A stretch of 20,475 nt of DNA from assembly GCA_900073065.1 (NCBI GenBank), contig FJOG01000048.1, positions 270,129 through 290,603 of the forward strand, written 5' to 3'. The stretch comes from Phialocephala subalpina. Its lineage: Eukaryota > Ascomycota > Leotiomycetes > Helotiales > Mollisiaceae. Below, piece after piece: positions 1-10,081 of this stretch. Below the pieces are notes generated by a model. The model searched no databases and was not told where the DNA came from. It saw only the letters and a program-made list of their open reading frames with translations. A program made the translations under genes and the position numbers. Within the stretch, counting starts at the first letter, position 1; every line of letters starts with the position of its first letter.

Positions 1-269
1 TGATCGAGCTAGTAAGAAGCTGCTCTTCAAGTAGCCCCTAGGCCCCGCAGCCACTCTGGAGTGGTGAAACGATGCACGGTGGTAACAGAGGACAGGTTTA
101 GGGACGCTGGAGAGGTGGTCGATTCCGGTGTGGAGATGATAATCCGAGCCCCCTGATGGCGTTGCAGAGTACAGATACAGTGGTTGTACATAGCGATTTC
201 CACGAGGCAATGGCCAACATATTCCGTGGACGACATGTTTATGGCTAACATATTTACGACCGATGATAG

Positions 270-1815
270 GGTGTCGCTTTAAGCTACGTTTGGGGAACGG
301 AACATTTCTTCAAGACTGCAAGAAAGGATCTACCCCAATTACAACTTGATCAGGCTTTCTTCGACTCTCGCAATAGACTTGGAATACCCGGGGTCATTGA
401 AGATGCAATCAAGATTCTGGGTCTCTTAGAGGAACGGTATCTGTGGGTTGATGCTATTCGTATCGTTCAAGATGATGACAAAGCAAGGCATGATCAGATC
501 CAAAACATGGGTTCAATGTTTGCCAATGCGACTGTTACCATCATAGCAATGCAAGGGGCTGATGCTAACTATGGTTTGCGTGGATTGAAAGACATATCTG
601 AGCCGAGAAATTTTGTCCAAGACGTCTTCACACTTGAGAAAGGATCCGGCATCATCACTACTCAGCGACAAAACGAGGATAAAAGCCCATGGTCCCAACG
701 GGGCTGGACATTCCAAGAGCAAGTTTTTTCTCGAAGACAACTAGTATTTTCCGCCGACAGAGTTGAATGGAAGTGTGCATGTGGCTCCTTTCTCGAAGAT
801 TTGACGCCCCTAGCTTCAGAAGTCGTCAGCCAATGCACGCAGAGCGAGGATAGAATGTTTTCTACTTCTATTCCTAATTTGAAGGCTTATGCAGAGCTTG
901 TGCACGAGTACAACGACAGACAATTCACGTTCCCAGAAGACGCTCTGGCCGCTTTTTCTGGGATAACCTCTGTACTCAGCCACACTTTTTACGGCGGATT
1001 CATTTGCGGGTTGGAAAGGCAAGATCGATGAATGGAGCTGGGGTATCCGATCTGAGTATATCAGATTGGATGAACATGAGTACCTGCACACACCGCGAAC
1101 AATTCCTCTTGTTTAATGGTACAGTCGTTCGTGGAACAATATAGATTTGGCTGCCATCGAAGAGCCTTTAGAGCTCCAGGAGTTGAAGAAGCAAGGGCTC
1201 GAGGGTGTTGGAAGTCTTCCACCTGGCTGGAGGCGGTTTGACTCTGATGGTGTTGCGTATGAGCCAGAAATACCCCAAACTCGATACCTCTACAAGCATG
1301 ACTGTGATCCAACCACTGAATTCTGGTATCCGATACCTCTGTGTGAGAGTCCACACAGTCTCCCGCGGCCCCGCGGTACGGACACATTACTCTGTTGTCG
1401 TACGCAGAGGACTCGCGCGTTTTTGAGCCAGGGTTTATCCAATTCTGAGAATTTTTCTCCTAGCATTTCTATTCGCAATAGCCAAGGAACTTGGATTGGA
1501 GCGCTCCGGTTGCAGGATAACAACATATTGACTAAAAATCCTTCTCAAACGCCTCCGAATTCCGAGATGGGCGACTTGTGCGAGTTAGGTGCTATTTCAC
1601 AAGGATATTTCTACGAGAAGTGGAAATGGCCAAAGTTTTCAATAGATGAATGGCACCACGAGGAACGTCCCAGGGAATCTGAAAAGTACGAATTTTATAA
1701 TGTGCTTTGGGTTGAGTGGCAAGACGGGATAGCATACAGGAAAGCTTGCGGACGAGTTATGAAAACAGAATGGGAATGTCAAGAACTTGAATGGATTGAT
1801 TTGGCATTAGGATGA
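270..1815 (+). pseudogene. HET-domain (heterokaryon incompatibility) gene, broken
   Basis: HET proteins act in fungal non-self recognition and can trigger death of fused cells. The first open frame (270-1031) reads VALSYVWG, then YLWVDAIRIVQDD near 440-480 and MFANATVTIIAMQGADANYGLRG from 513; these are core HET-domain motifs. At about 1005-1012 the reading jumps to another frame, where GWKGKIDEWSWG and EYLHTPRTIPLV follow. The PSWSWVGW-type stretch normally lying between GGFICG and GWKGK is absent, so a deletion has shifted the frame. In the second frame a TAA at 1114-1116 interrupts before WY; the frame then stays open to a TGA at 1813-1815. A TAG at 267-269 precedes the first block. With TGGCTAAC at 241-248 it could be an intron acceptor for an upstream 5' exon, which I could not identify. 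It is very likely non-functional. Confidence 0.85.
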
Positions 1816-1923
1816 ACATGAGTCTAAATTAATTTCTCACAGCGGACAATCATTACTGGGGGGAAGTCAACACTAGAGCCAAAATCTTCTATTCTCGAGA
1901 TCACGTGGACAATATGGTAGGGC

Positions 1924-2139
1924 ATGGGCTATTGTAGTGGTATACTAGCAAAAGTCGGGAGTCAAACCCTAAATACTAGCCATACCTCTCTACGTCTCTA
2001 CCATATTTGGGATTTAGTCATATTCCACAACTCGGAATTGGACGCCGATTCAGCATTAGCTAGATTGTCGAAGGAGATTACTCGGCGAAAAACAAATACC
2101 TATGAGCATTTTAGTCGATGGCCTATTGGGAATGAATGA
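1924..2139 (+). pseudogene. C-terminal stub of the tandem two-repeat family (copy 0)
   Basis: This 71-codon frame contains LYHIWDLVIFHNSELDAD, which matches the C-terminal block of the three downstream relatives (YHAWDLFKFSTSEG at about 3288-3329, YHVWDLCRFNTSEE at about 4846-4887, YHVWDLVRFETSEG at about 6657-6698). The following residues (SALARLSKEI) fit the helical stretch after that block. No FGxHKGK repeats are seen between the end of the HET remnant (1815) and this stub, and a TAG (1918-1920) lies just before it in frame, so only the 3' end of a copy seems to remain. Function unknown. The match rests on one motif and is weaker than those between the other copies. Confidence 0.6.
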
Positions 2140-2390
2140 AAAGAAGGAGGGTCGGATGTATTGTAGTCTCTGGTTCAAGGGATACAATTTTTTGTTTGTA
2201 TCATGAAGCAGTCGACTTTCGTTTGCTCGAAGAGATGCAAGTGTGGGCCGAGAAAGGGACGAGAAAGGGAGGAGAAAGGGGGGATGAAAAGCAATCTCGC
2301 TTCGAGAATCCCTCCCGAATATCTCCCAAACGCCTCCAACATCTGTCAACTTTCAACCTCCCATCTGGGCCTCAACATCGACAAAATCAG

Positions 2391-3641
2391 ATGGACAACA
2401 CAAAAACAGCACCTCTTCCTGCCGCATCACATGCGCATCTACCTATGCATGACGATAGGGCCGCCAAAGATGCAGGATATCGCATCAACTTTGCGCAGCA
2501 AACAAAGGCAAAACCATTCTCCAAGTTCCGCTAGGCTAAATAGCATAGCTCCGCAACCCATTGCGCAAGAACCTCCTCAACTCTCGATCGGACCTCAAGA
2601 CAGCCCTCGAACTACACATCTCGAATTCTACCAACCCGGAGCCTTCCGCATCTACAGGTGCTGCTGAAACGTGGAACACGAGCAAACGCTCACCACCACG
2701 TGACGACAACATTCCTCCGGCCAAAATCCAGAAGCAAGCCTTGAGCTACAGAGTGCATTTCGGACAATATAAGGGTAAACGACTCTCAAAAGCACATCCT
2801 TATGTTATACTGCGATGGAAGAAGAATATCGACAACCCTGGTTTCAGGTAGGCGATTCCAGCTCTCCGAGCAGCCTTGATGGAGATACAAGCACCTGCAG
2901 ACAAGGATACATCTCCCATCCAATACCATGAACCTGCACGACCTGTTAAGCAAGAGACGATCACGAAGGCCGAAGGCGCTCCAAACCAGCTACGATGTTC
3001 GACGGAAACAAAAGTCCAGTTGAGTGGACCACCCAGTCGCAGCGCACCGAACGCAAATATCTTGCAGCGAAAACAAAATCCAAGCTCCTCCACCGAGATC
3101 GTCAACAACGCGAGATGGGTACCGCCGAGTATGAATCTTGCTCCACGCAGATTCATAGATCCCTAGGAAGAGGGACCAACCTGGATCAGGGCTTCGGATG
3201 CGACTAAGATTTTCGGCATGGACTGGCAGTTACTCTTCCAAATACCGGCTCTCGACAAGGGGGCGAAGAATAAGAAGTACTATCTTTATCACGCCTGGGA
3301 TCTCTTCAAGTTCAGTACATCAGAAGGAAAGGCTAATGAAGCCATGACGGCTTTTTTGAATAAGAACGAAGATAGGACGGAGGGGATCTGGGCTGGCATG
3401 GGGCTGGGAGCTGGTAATGACCCCGGGATGAGCTGTACTGACTGGTAAGCTGTAGAGGTATGAGGATTTAGATGCAACTGAAGAGTACTCTGGGACAGCA
3501 GCACGAAGAAGAAAACCGGCCGTAGCCAGGAAGGAGAAAGAATACGATGCTAAGATCGACGCCTTGTTGGATCGAGCTTTGGCAAGTAAAGGCGTTGATT
3601 GGTGGGGTGAAGGTAGCGATTGGGCTGCTGAGTGCAGGTAG
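2391..3641 (+). pseudogene. Tandem two-repeat family, degraded copy A
   Basis: The likely start is ATG 2391 (MDNTKTAP), whose flank resembles that of copy B. The first repeat begins YRINFAQQTKAKPFSK, then hits stops and changes frame near 2530-2560; its tail (RSDLKTALELH) is readable in the frame that continues downstream. That frame then gives RDDNIPPAKIQKQ, a second repeat (YRVHFGQYKGKRLSK), a TAG at 2849-2851, the linker, a TAG at 3164-3166, and the C-terminal block (ATKIFGMDW, YYLYHAWDLFKFSTSEG, AGMGLGAG), ending at TAA 3446-3448. A lysine/arginine-rich tail (about 3462-3641) is open in another frame. The order of parts matches copies B and C. Several independent lesions make it a pseudogene. 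The parent protein's function is unknown; the repeats resemble the small DUF3820/ExoX-C-terminal-like domain (from memory). Confidence 0.75.
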
Positions 3642-4067
3642 ATGTTATCGGGGCGTGCATTAAGAGCCGCGAGGATCCCTACATTTTCTATGTACTAGGA
3701 GTGTCGAACCTCGTAAGGAAATCTCTAGTGAAAAAACTCGTCCTCGAAGTGGTCATGATGTCGTCGTGCTAAAACAAATTAACCATGTCATATGTGCTTC
3801 CAACATATAGAGCCTTGGGAGATCCTGCTTCGCATGATCGAGATGAATATGAACCCAAATCTCTTCACAATTGTCGATCCATTGCCGGTACTGTACATTT
3901 GACCACAACGCGCACGTCTCCACCGGAACGTCAATATTTGCTACATAGAGCCCAGCGGCGCACGTTGGATGAAAAGGGGGCAGACCGAAGATTTTCCGGT
4001 ACGTTTGATAGCGTACCTTGCAAATTTGAATCTCGAAGTTCGCAAACAACACCCTCAAAATATCGTC
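3642..4067 (+). other. Spacer between copies A and B, no gene seen
   Basis: I see no convincing coding sequence here. Open frames exist on both strands, the longest about 100 codons, but none shows a familiar motif or links to the flanking copies. The last 30-40 bases before ATG 4068 resemble the stretch before ATG 2391, both having CTCAA, ACAAAATC or AAAATATCG and ATGGAnAACAC, so the unit of duplication probably included some 5' flank. Confidence 0.5.
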
Positions 4068-4994
4068 ATGGAGAACACGTCGAAAGACATTCCTGAGCTC
4101 GAGGCTACTAAAGAATAGTCAATTGCCCTCGCAGTAGATCTGATAACTATACAAGAACTGCAGTATCGATTCGACTTCGGCGCGCATAAAAACAAGGCCC
4201 TCTTCGAATGCCCTCCAAGCTATATCAAATGGCTTGTCAAGGAAAATGTCTCTGCCTCCTCAGGTCGTGCTGACCTCAAACCTGCTCTCGAGCGATATTT
4301 CTCAATCATGGAACTCTACCAACCGGAACTCGAACTCTGGGTTCCCAAGAAGAAGGCGACGCGTCGAACGCGCAAACGCGCGCTGTCCTCGTCACGTGAA
4401 GACGACAACCCTCCTGCCAAAATTCAGAAGCAACAAGAGTCGAGCGATGTGGCCACGTCCGAGAAAGTTGCGAATGAGGAGCCAGCCTATGTTATACCTT
4501 TCGGTCATCACCAAGGGCAAAAGCTTTCAGAGGTACCTCGCGATTTCGTTCACTGGGTTACACAATACATCGACAAGCCGACCTTCAATCCCGCCCTCCG
4601 AGCTGCTTTACAAGTCCTGCCCGAAGAAGTTCTCCCGTGGAAATGTCCCGAGCGACGCTGGATAGGCGATATGCCGTCAGAATTTCTAGAGTTCGACGAT
4701 CCCGACGGCGATGAGCTTTACATCTCATATTCGGGTGCGAAGAAACTCTTTCCCTTGACCGATGAGTCTTTTACTCAACTTGACAACCCGGATTCGGTGA
4801 AAAACTAGGAGGAAAAGGATTTCAAGAAGAGGGACTACTTGTTGTATCACGTCTGGGACCTGTGTCGATTCAATACATCCGAGGAGAGAGCTGATGCGGG
4901 GTTGAAGGTGTTTACCAAGAAGCATGAGGAGAATTTCAATGATATATGTGCTGGGATGGGGCTGGGCGCTTGTCTACTGAATGACAATATGTAA
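4068..4994 (+). pseudogene. Tandem two-repeat family, copy B with two in-frame TAG codons
   Basis: One frame runs from ATG 4068 (MENTSKDIPELEATKE) to TAA 4992-4994, interrupted only by TAG at 4116-4118 and TAG at 4806-4808. Repeat 1 is YRFDFGAHKNKALFECPP followed by YIKWLVKEN and RADLKPALERYF. A basic linker contains DDNPPAKIQKQ. Repeat 2 is YVIPFGHHQGQKLSEVPRDF followed by HWVTQYIDKPTFNPALRAAL. Then come RRWIGDMPSEF and ELYISYSGAKKLFPLTD, and after the second TAG the C-terminal block KRDYLLYHVWDLCRFNTSEE, ending in AGMGLGA. Because only two codons are wrong and both could be former CAG, this copy seems recently inactivated. A shortened product from ATG 4308 to 4808 is conceivable but would lack repeat 1 and the C-terminal block. 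Function unknown. Confidence 0.78.
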
Positions 4995-5270
4995 TGGTAT
5001 GTAGTGGTCAGGTTTGGAGTCTGACGTGGGCAGAATGTGCCAGCAAAAGAGAGCTTCGTTCAGCTTGTGATTACGAGGAATGGTTGACTGCGGGATGTAC
5101 TGTACAATACATTGTAGACTAAAACATAAAACACTATTTTTGTTAATATTTAATTTCGACTGGGACATTCACTAGCGCACGGCCGGGTCAGTGCCGGGCG
5201 AGGAAATGTTCAAACTTGGAAAGGAAGAGGGATATTCGCTTCGAAGAACGGTCCGGTAACAGACCTTCGG

Positions 5271-6892
5271 ATGCTCAACCTCATCCGACGTCATCCAAAA
5301 CTTCATTCTCAGCTTCGACACACGCGTAGAAACGGTCACGAAAAGAAATTCAAAATAGACTACGACCCAGAACCTGACACCGTGAAGCACGTTTCAGAAT
5401 GCAGACCCGCAAGGTTGTTCGTCAATGGTGAGGCGGGGTATCGCATCGACTTCGATACAACTTACAACGGACACCTCCTCCGCTCTATACTTAAAGACTA
5501 CCTAGAAAACCTTGCAAGGCGCCTCTATTTCGTCACCGCTCGCCCTGATCTCAAAGCAGCCCTCGAACTAGAAGGTTATAAGATTAGGAAAGTCAAGGTG
5601 CGCGAGGATTCCGTCAAAACGCAACAATCGCATTGTGGCCACCCACTGCTTGACGAGAACATTCTGCCCGCAAGGAAGGAGGAGGAGAAACCTCTATTCA
5701 CTCAAGCAACCTCCACCATGCAAACCACATCTAACGCCGCACCCGGTTTAGCACCCAACTCCATGGAACAACTGCTGGCTCCAACCGCAGGTATGTCTGT
5801 CGAGGAACCTGAATATCGCATCAACTTTGAGAAACACAAGGGAAAAACCCTCGACGAGGTTTCCGAATCCTATCGGCAATTTCTGGCCAACCGCGGCGGC
5901 AAGTTCATCTTGAATCGCCCAAAGCTTAAAGCAGCCCTCGAAAAGCGCGGCTATTCCGTCGTTGTACCTCATGGTCCGCATGCCGCACCGGGCAGTGGAA
6001 GCAGGCGTCCTAGTAAGAAGGAGAGATCGAAAAAGTCGCAAATTTCTTCGTTCACACAATCAATTCCCTCCATGCCAACCGCATCGAACGAACCCCTTCC
6101 CACAACCATCAAGCCTTCCTTTGGTCAAGCACCTACACTTCTACAAGCCGTCTCAAACGACCCTGCTCCCGTACACAATTCTTCAAGCCAACAGCCTCTC
6201 GCAATGCAACCCGGATCAAACGGCCGTACCCCTACAATATTCAACGTGCAATCAATACATGCGACTCTGGCCATGCCGGCCTCCTCGAACTACCCTCCTC
6301 CTCCAACCTACAACCTTACTCCACTCAAGCAACCACGGTCTCGACACCCCCCTCAACCGGCTCTACTCCAAAGTCATCCCTCCTCTCTTCAGCCCGGCAA
6401 CCTCTCAAGCCGCAATCACCATGGCCAGACGTCTTCGCTACCCCAAAACAAGCCACTCCCAAAACACACTGGACACCTCCCAACCTCTACAACGCACCCA
6501 CAAAATTTCGACACGGTGGAACAAACTACGGGGGCCTGTTGTGGATTTCAAGTTGGGACACCAGATCTTTCTTCGGACTCACCATTGATCACTTCCTCAA
6601 ACTACCTCTTGCTACATTCCCTGGCAACGCGGTAACACAGCAACGGTATTGGCTGTACCATGTCTGGGACTTGGTCCGATTCGAAACCTCTGAAGGAAAC
6701 GCAAACAAGCTCTTCGCAGATATGTTTTTGAACCAGATCAACGAGGAGACTCATGATGTTTGGGGGAGGAAATTACTCTCGAAGAAGGATGTCGCGCGCA
6801 AGGACACAACGCTCACCGACGTCGGATATGGATTGAATGCAAATTCTGCTTCGAATCTTGAAGATGGTGGTGGTGATGTCGAGATGGTCTGA
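5271..6892 (+). CDS. Tandem two-repeat family protein, copy C (nearly intact, one apparent frameshift)
   Basis: The best preserved member. From ATG 5271 one frame gives a degenerate repeat 1 (residues about 57-105: YRIDFDTTYNG, then DYLENLARR and RPDLKAALELEGYKI) and a clear repeat 2 (about 182-230: YRINFEKHKGKTLDEVSESY, then NRPKLKAALEKRGYSV). A long S/P/Q/T-rich linker follows, with a loose repeated pattern around SN (ASNEPLP, VSNDPAP, GSNGRTP, SSNYPPP), suggesting disorder. At roughly 6300-6420 coding moves to another frame, where TPPNLYNAPTKF, LLWISSWDTRSFFGLTID and WLYHVWDLVRFETSEG line up with copies A and B and end at TGA 6890-6892. No intron of suitable length and phase was found, so this is a frameshift or a sequencing error. 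The FGxHKGK repeat resembles DUF3820/ExoX-C-terminal-like domains; the C-terminal block I do not recognise. The start codon is uncertain. Confidence 0.65.
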
Positions 6893-7443
6893 TTTTGGTA
6901 TGGTTTGTGACATACAAGACCGGGAAGCTGCGAGAGTCGATGGCTTGCAATTGCATCGAGAGCTGATCGATGCTGTAACGGGTTGTGTACTTGTACAATC
7001 GAGCAGTACAAAATATAAAAGCGTTGTGGCAGACGAAATCAAGTTCATGCTCATTGAGAAGTGCTTGATGCGTGCTGAGGACCCCTCCTTGAGAGACAAG
7101 TGAGTCTTTTGAAGCAATACAACTCTCTGTGCAAGGCATGAAGAACCTCCGTCCATTTGATATGAGTAGTTCCGCATCGACAATCAATTCTAGGTCTTCT
7201 TCTTCCTCCTCCAGAGTCGCCAGAGACTGTTGACCTTCGATTGGAGTTCCGAAAACGGAAAGTGGGGGATGCAGGCACTGTTCCCAAATAGGCAGTAAGA
7301 TAGAGAAAATACTAAGCGATCCCATGCCCCACTTCTTCTATCTCAACCTCACCGTCCATCAATCTCCTTGCATGTATATAGGCCAGCGTGAGAAATAACG
7401 GTTTCAATTTCTCCAGTTTGTTACCCAATTTTCCGAAACCACA
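6893..7443 (+). other. Intergenic region upstream of the permease
   Basis: No gene was found. Frames on both strands are open but lack recognisable motifs and look like chance. The segment holds the 3' flank of copy C and the promoter of the permease; the last 120 bases before ATG 7444 are rich in C and T, as is common in fungal promoters. Confidence 0.5.
7374..7380 (+). promoter_or_regulatory. Possible TATA box of the permease gene
   Basis: The sequence GTATATAGG covers this position, about 65-70 bases upstream of ATG 7444, and is followed by a C/T-rich leader. Position and sequence fit a TATA element, but no transcription start is known. Confidence 0.4.
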
Positions 7444-9444
7444 ATGGACGACACGAAGAGCGAAGCGGTCCAAAATGTCTCGTCACATCCGTCCAGCGAG
7501 ATGGACGATGTGATTGGGATGAGTGCTGATGAGAGGACCCTTCTTGCTCTTGGTCACAAACAGGAACTTAAGCGAACGCATACATTTTGGAGTTGTGAGT
7601 GTGCTGTTTCCCCGAAGTGTTGAAACGTCGATCGAGAATTGGGATGTTGGCACTTGGCGGGGTGATTTGCTGACCCCGCACCACAGTAATGGCCTATCAG
7701 ACGACGATCCTGTGCTCATGGAGCTGCAATATCGTGATGTTCTACTATGTCTTCTCACTCGGTGGTCCAGTTTGTCTTGTGTGCGGAACGTATGTTTATC
7801 AAATCACCAAGCTTGTCGAGAAATCCAAGTGTTGACATCTCTAGCGTCGTAGTATCTACCGGTCAAATCCTGCTTATGGCCTCCATGGCCGAATACACCA
7901 GCATCTGGCCAACGGCAGGAGGGCAGCAGTTCTACACGCAACTTGTTGCTCCAAGGAGTATGCGAAGATTCCTGTCCTACGTTGTTGGCTGGTGTATCCT
8001 CGTTGGTCAAATCTCAGCAAGCACAAGTTGTGCCTTGAACAGTGCTGAGATTGTCGGTGCTTTCGTTGGTGTGACGCATCCTGATATTGTCTGGAAGCCG
8101 TACATGACATGGCTAATCTACACCGGCTTTCTGGTTGCACCTGCTGTTTCCAATCTTCTGCCAAGGAACCTCCCAGCTCTGAACATCATGGGCGCTAGCT
8201 TCAACATCCTTGGAGGCATCGTCTGGGCGATTGTCTTCTTAGCTATGGCTCCGAAGACCAGTGCGAAGTTCGTGTTCACTGAATTCATCAACACCTCTGG
8301 ATGGGCCTCTCCTGGCTGGGTGTTCATACTCAGCATGTATGTCCCAATCTATGGGCTGTACGGAACGGATGGGGTTATGCATCGTAGAGTACCCCTCTCT
8401 TCGGTTTTAAGTATATCTGACTGTCGATAGTGGTGGAGGAAATGAAGAATGCCTCTCGTGACGCTCCGGTGAGATCAAACCCTGACATCAGACATGGGAA
8501 TTGAAGCTAACTTTCTGTAGCGGGTGATGGTCTGGTCAATGGCTTGGGCGGGAACTACCGCTTGGGTGTCAGCAATCATCATGGTGTACACAGCAGGAAA
8601 CTGGGAAGTCTACATGGAAGCCGACTCTTCGTACCTCGTAAGCCGGCCATTCCAGTTGTCCCGACTCTCAAATCTGACAGATAGTAGGCATGGTTCATGG
8701 ATGTAACGAAGTCCGTCAATGGGGGTGGCATCTTCTGCGCGGTTATCATGATGGGTCTCAACGTGAGTGACCCCCCTCTCTAATCTCCTGCTCCTCTTCT
8801 CAGCTAGTCTAATCGACAAAGAAGGTGACTGACGGAAACAGTACCTGATCATTGTAAACATGAATACCGCCGGATCACGCCTCGTCTGGTCCATGGCCCG
8901 CGACCGCGCCTTCCCCTTCTCATCCTACCTCTCCCAAATCAGCACACGGTTCCAAATGCCCCTCAACGCCATGAATGCCATCATCGTCGTCAACCTGATT
9001 GTCGGCCTTCTCGTCCTGGGCTCCAAACTCGCTTTCTTTGCAATCATTTCCGGTGGCGGCGTGACTTTCCAAGTTTCATTCTGCATCCCTATCCTTTGCG
9101 TCGTCTGTCGAGGCCGCTCTATCTTACCTCCTCGACCAAATTTCGATCTTGGGAAGTGGGGATATCCGATTAATATAGCGAGTCTGCTGTGGTCTGTGAT
9201 CGTGGTGTTGTTTTTCGTGTTTCCGCAGTTTGTTCCTGTGGTCGGGACAGGGAATATCCAGAATATGAATTGGGCGATTGCGATTTTGGCGGGGGTGGTG
9301 GTCTTTGGGGGGTTGTACTGGGTGTTGAAGGGGAGGAAGGAGTACCTTGTCGACAGCAATACGGTGATGGATGAGAGTGTTGTTGTGATGGGGCAAGAAG
9401 TCCTTGCTGCTCACCAGGTGGTGGGTTCGAGTGAGAAACTGTGA
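7444..9444 (+). CDS. APC-superfamily permease (amino acid/GABA/choline type)
   Basis: A membrane transporter expected to import amino acids, GABA or choline-like amines. Seven exons: 7444-7594, 7687-7789, 7845-8383, 8431-8468, 8521-8637, 8688-8762, 8842-9444, giving 541 residues, a normal length for fungal GABA/choline permeases. All six introns are GT-AG (47-92 nt), most with CTGAC-like branch sites. Family marks: a hydrophilic N-terminus ending GHKQELKRTHTF (about residues 37-48), FSLGGPVCLV, EYTSIWPTAGGQQ (101-113), GTDGVMHLVEEMKNASRDAPR-type loop (258-278), NTAGSRLVWSMARDRAFPFS, and about ten to twelve hydrophobic segments ending before residue 510. The TDGVMH-EEM-DAPR loop is typical of the fungal BAT1/UGA4/HNM1-like group; the exact substrate cannot be read from sequence. 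The final TAG of intron 5 (8685-8687) is preferred because the earlier TAG would put a stop in frame. The oxygenase gene follows on the same strand. Confidence 0.93.
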
Positions 9445-10081
9445 GGCGTGACTTTCATGGTGCTAGCTAACGGATTGTTAAAGCTTCTCCTCGGTAGAGC
9501 AGGATCTTAGATCTTAGAATTGAGAGTCGTAGATTGATAGAATTGGAGAACCTTGTCTGGAGTCGGTCTTTCCAAATTGCACTGTCGGCGACGTGGCTTG
9601 GCTCTCGAGTTTCCGGTTTACTTTTTGCGGCGCACCCCGCTAAAATCTCTCAACCGAAGACCCCGATGTGGACTAGAGCCAAATCTATCAAACCCCATAC
9701 ATCCTCAAGACTTAATTCGTGGAGTTCCGAGTCTTGCCCATAAGCTGTTCTGGGCATCGGTCTATTAGGTAGACGCGGGATTAGACCAGATAGGAAGTGG
9801 TGTCCATGAGTATGTAAGTACTGGCCTAGGGAAATCCGGGATCACCGGGGCCTCTCGATCCACGCACCAACCATTGGATAGAGCTTAGACTTGACAAGAT
9901 AGGATATCGAGTCCATGGCCATGATGTGCCACGACGCTATGACGCGAATACATAGACGATGCAGAGTCGCGAAGAGGTGAAAGGAACAAGGAGACAGATA
10001 TCTTCGACTGGTCCCGCTTTCTCCTCTTAACGTTCTACCCAATTCGAGTTTTTCGTCGGACTTGACACGCAAACGTTCAAG
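9445..10081 (+). other. Intergenic region between permease and oxygenase
   Basis: 637 bases with no supported gene. Short open frames near 9534-9768 and on the minus strand (9842-10296) have no family motifs and compositions like noncoding DNA. It should contain the permease terminator and the oxygenase promoter. I saw no tRNA, transposon ends or long repeat. Confidence 0.5.

Noticed and set aside
1..266. A 5' exon of the HET gene in the first 266 bases
   Set aside because: An acceptor and branch site exist at 241-269, but I found no frame with the expected HET N-terminal sequence or a convincing donor.
3446..3472. GTAAGC to TTTAG at the end of copy A as an intron
   Set aside because: About 27 nt is too short for a fungal intron and the join runs into a stop at once.
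3753..4058. 101-codon minus-strand open frame between copies A and B
   Set aside because: No recognisable motif, overlaps an equally long plus-strand frame, and lies in decaying DNA; it looks like chance.
6338..6392. Possible intron explaining the frame change in copy C
   Set aside because: GTCTCG to TTCAG gives 55 nt, which does not restore the needed frame, and no clear branch site is present.
5962..6588. 208-codon plus-strand frame overlapping copy C
   Set aside because: It is the alternate frame of the proline/serine-rich linker; the conserved repeat 2 and C-terminal block lie in the other two frames.
7595..7686. Separate gene in frames crossing permease intron 1
   Set aside because: Splicing at GTGAGT and CACAG restores WSLMAYQTT continuity with the permease, so the overlapping frames are shadows.
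9534..9768. Overlapping 70-codon frames after the permease
   Set aside because: No homology signal, no splice-supported extension; treated as intergenic.
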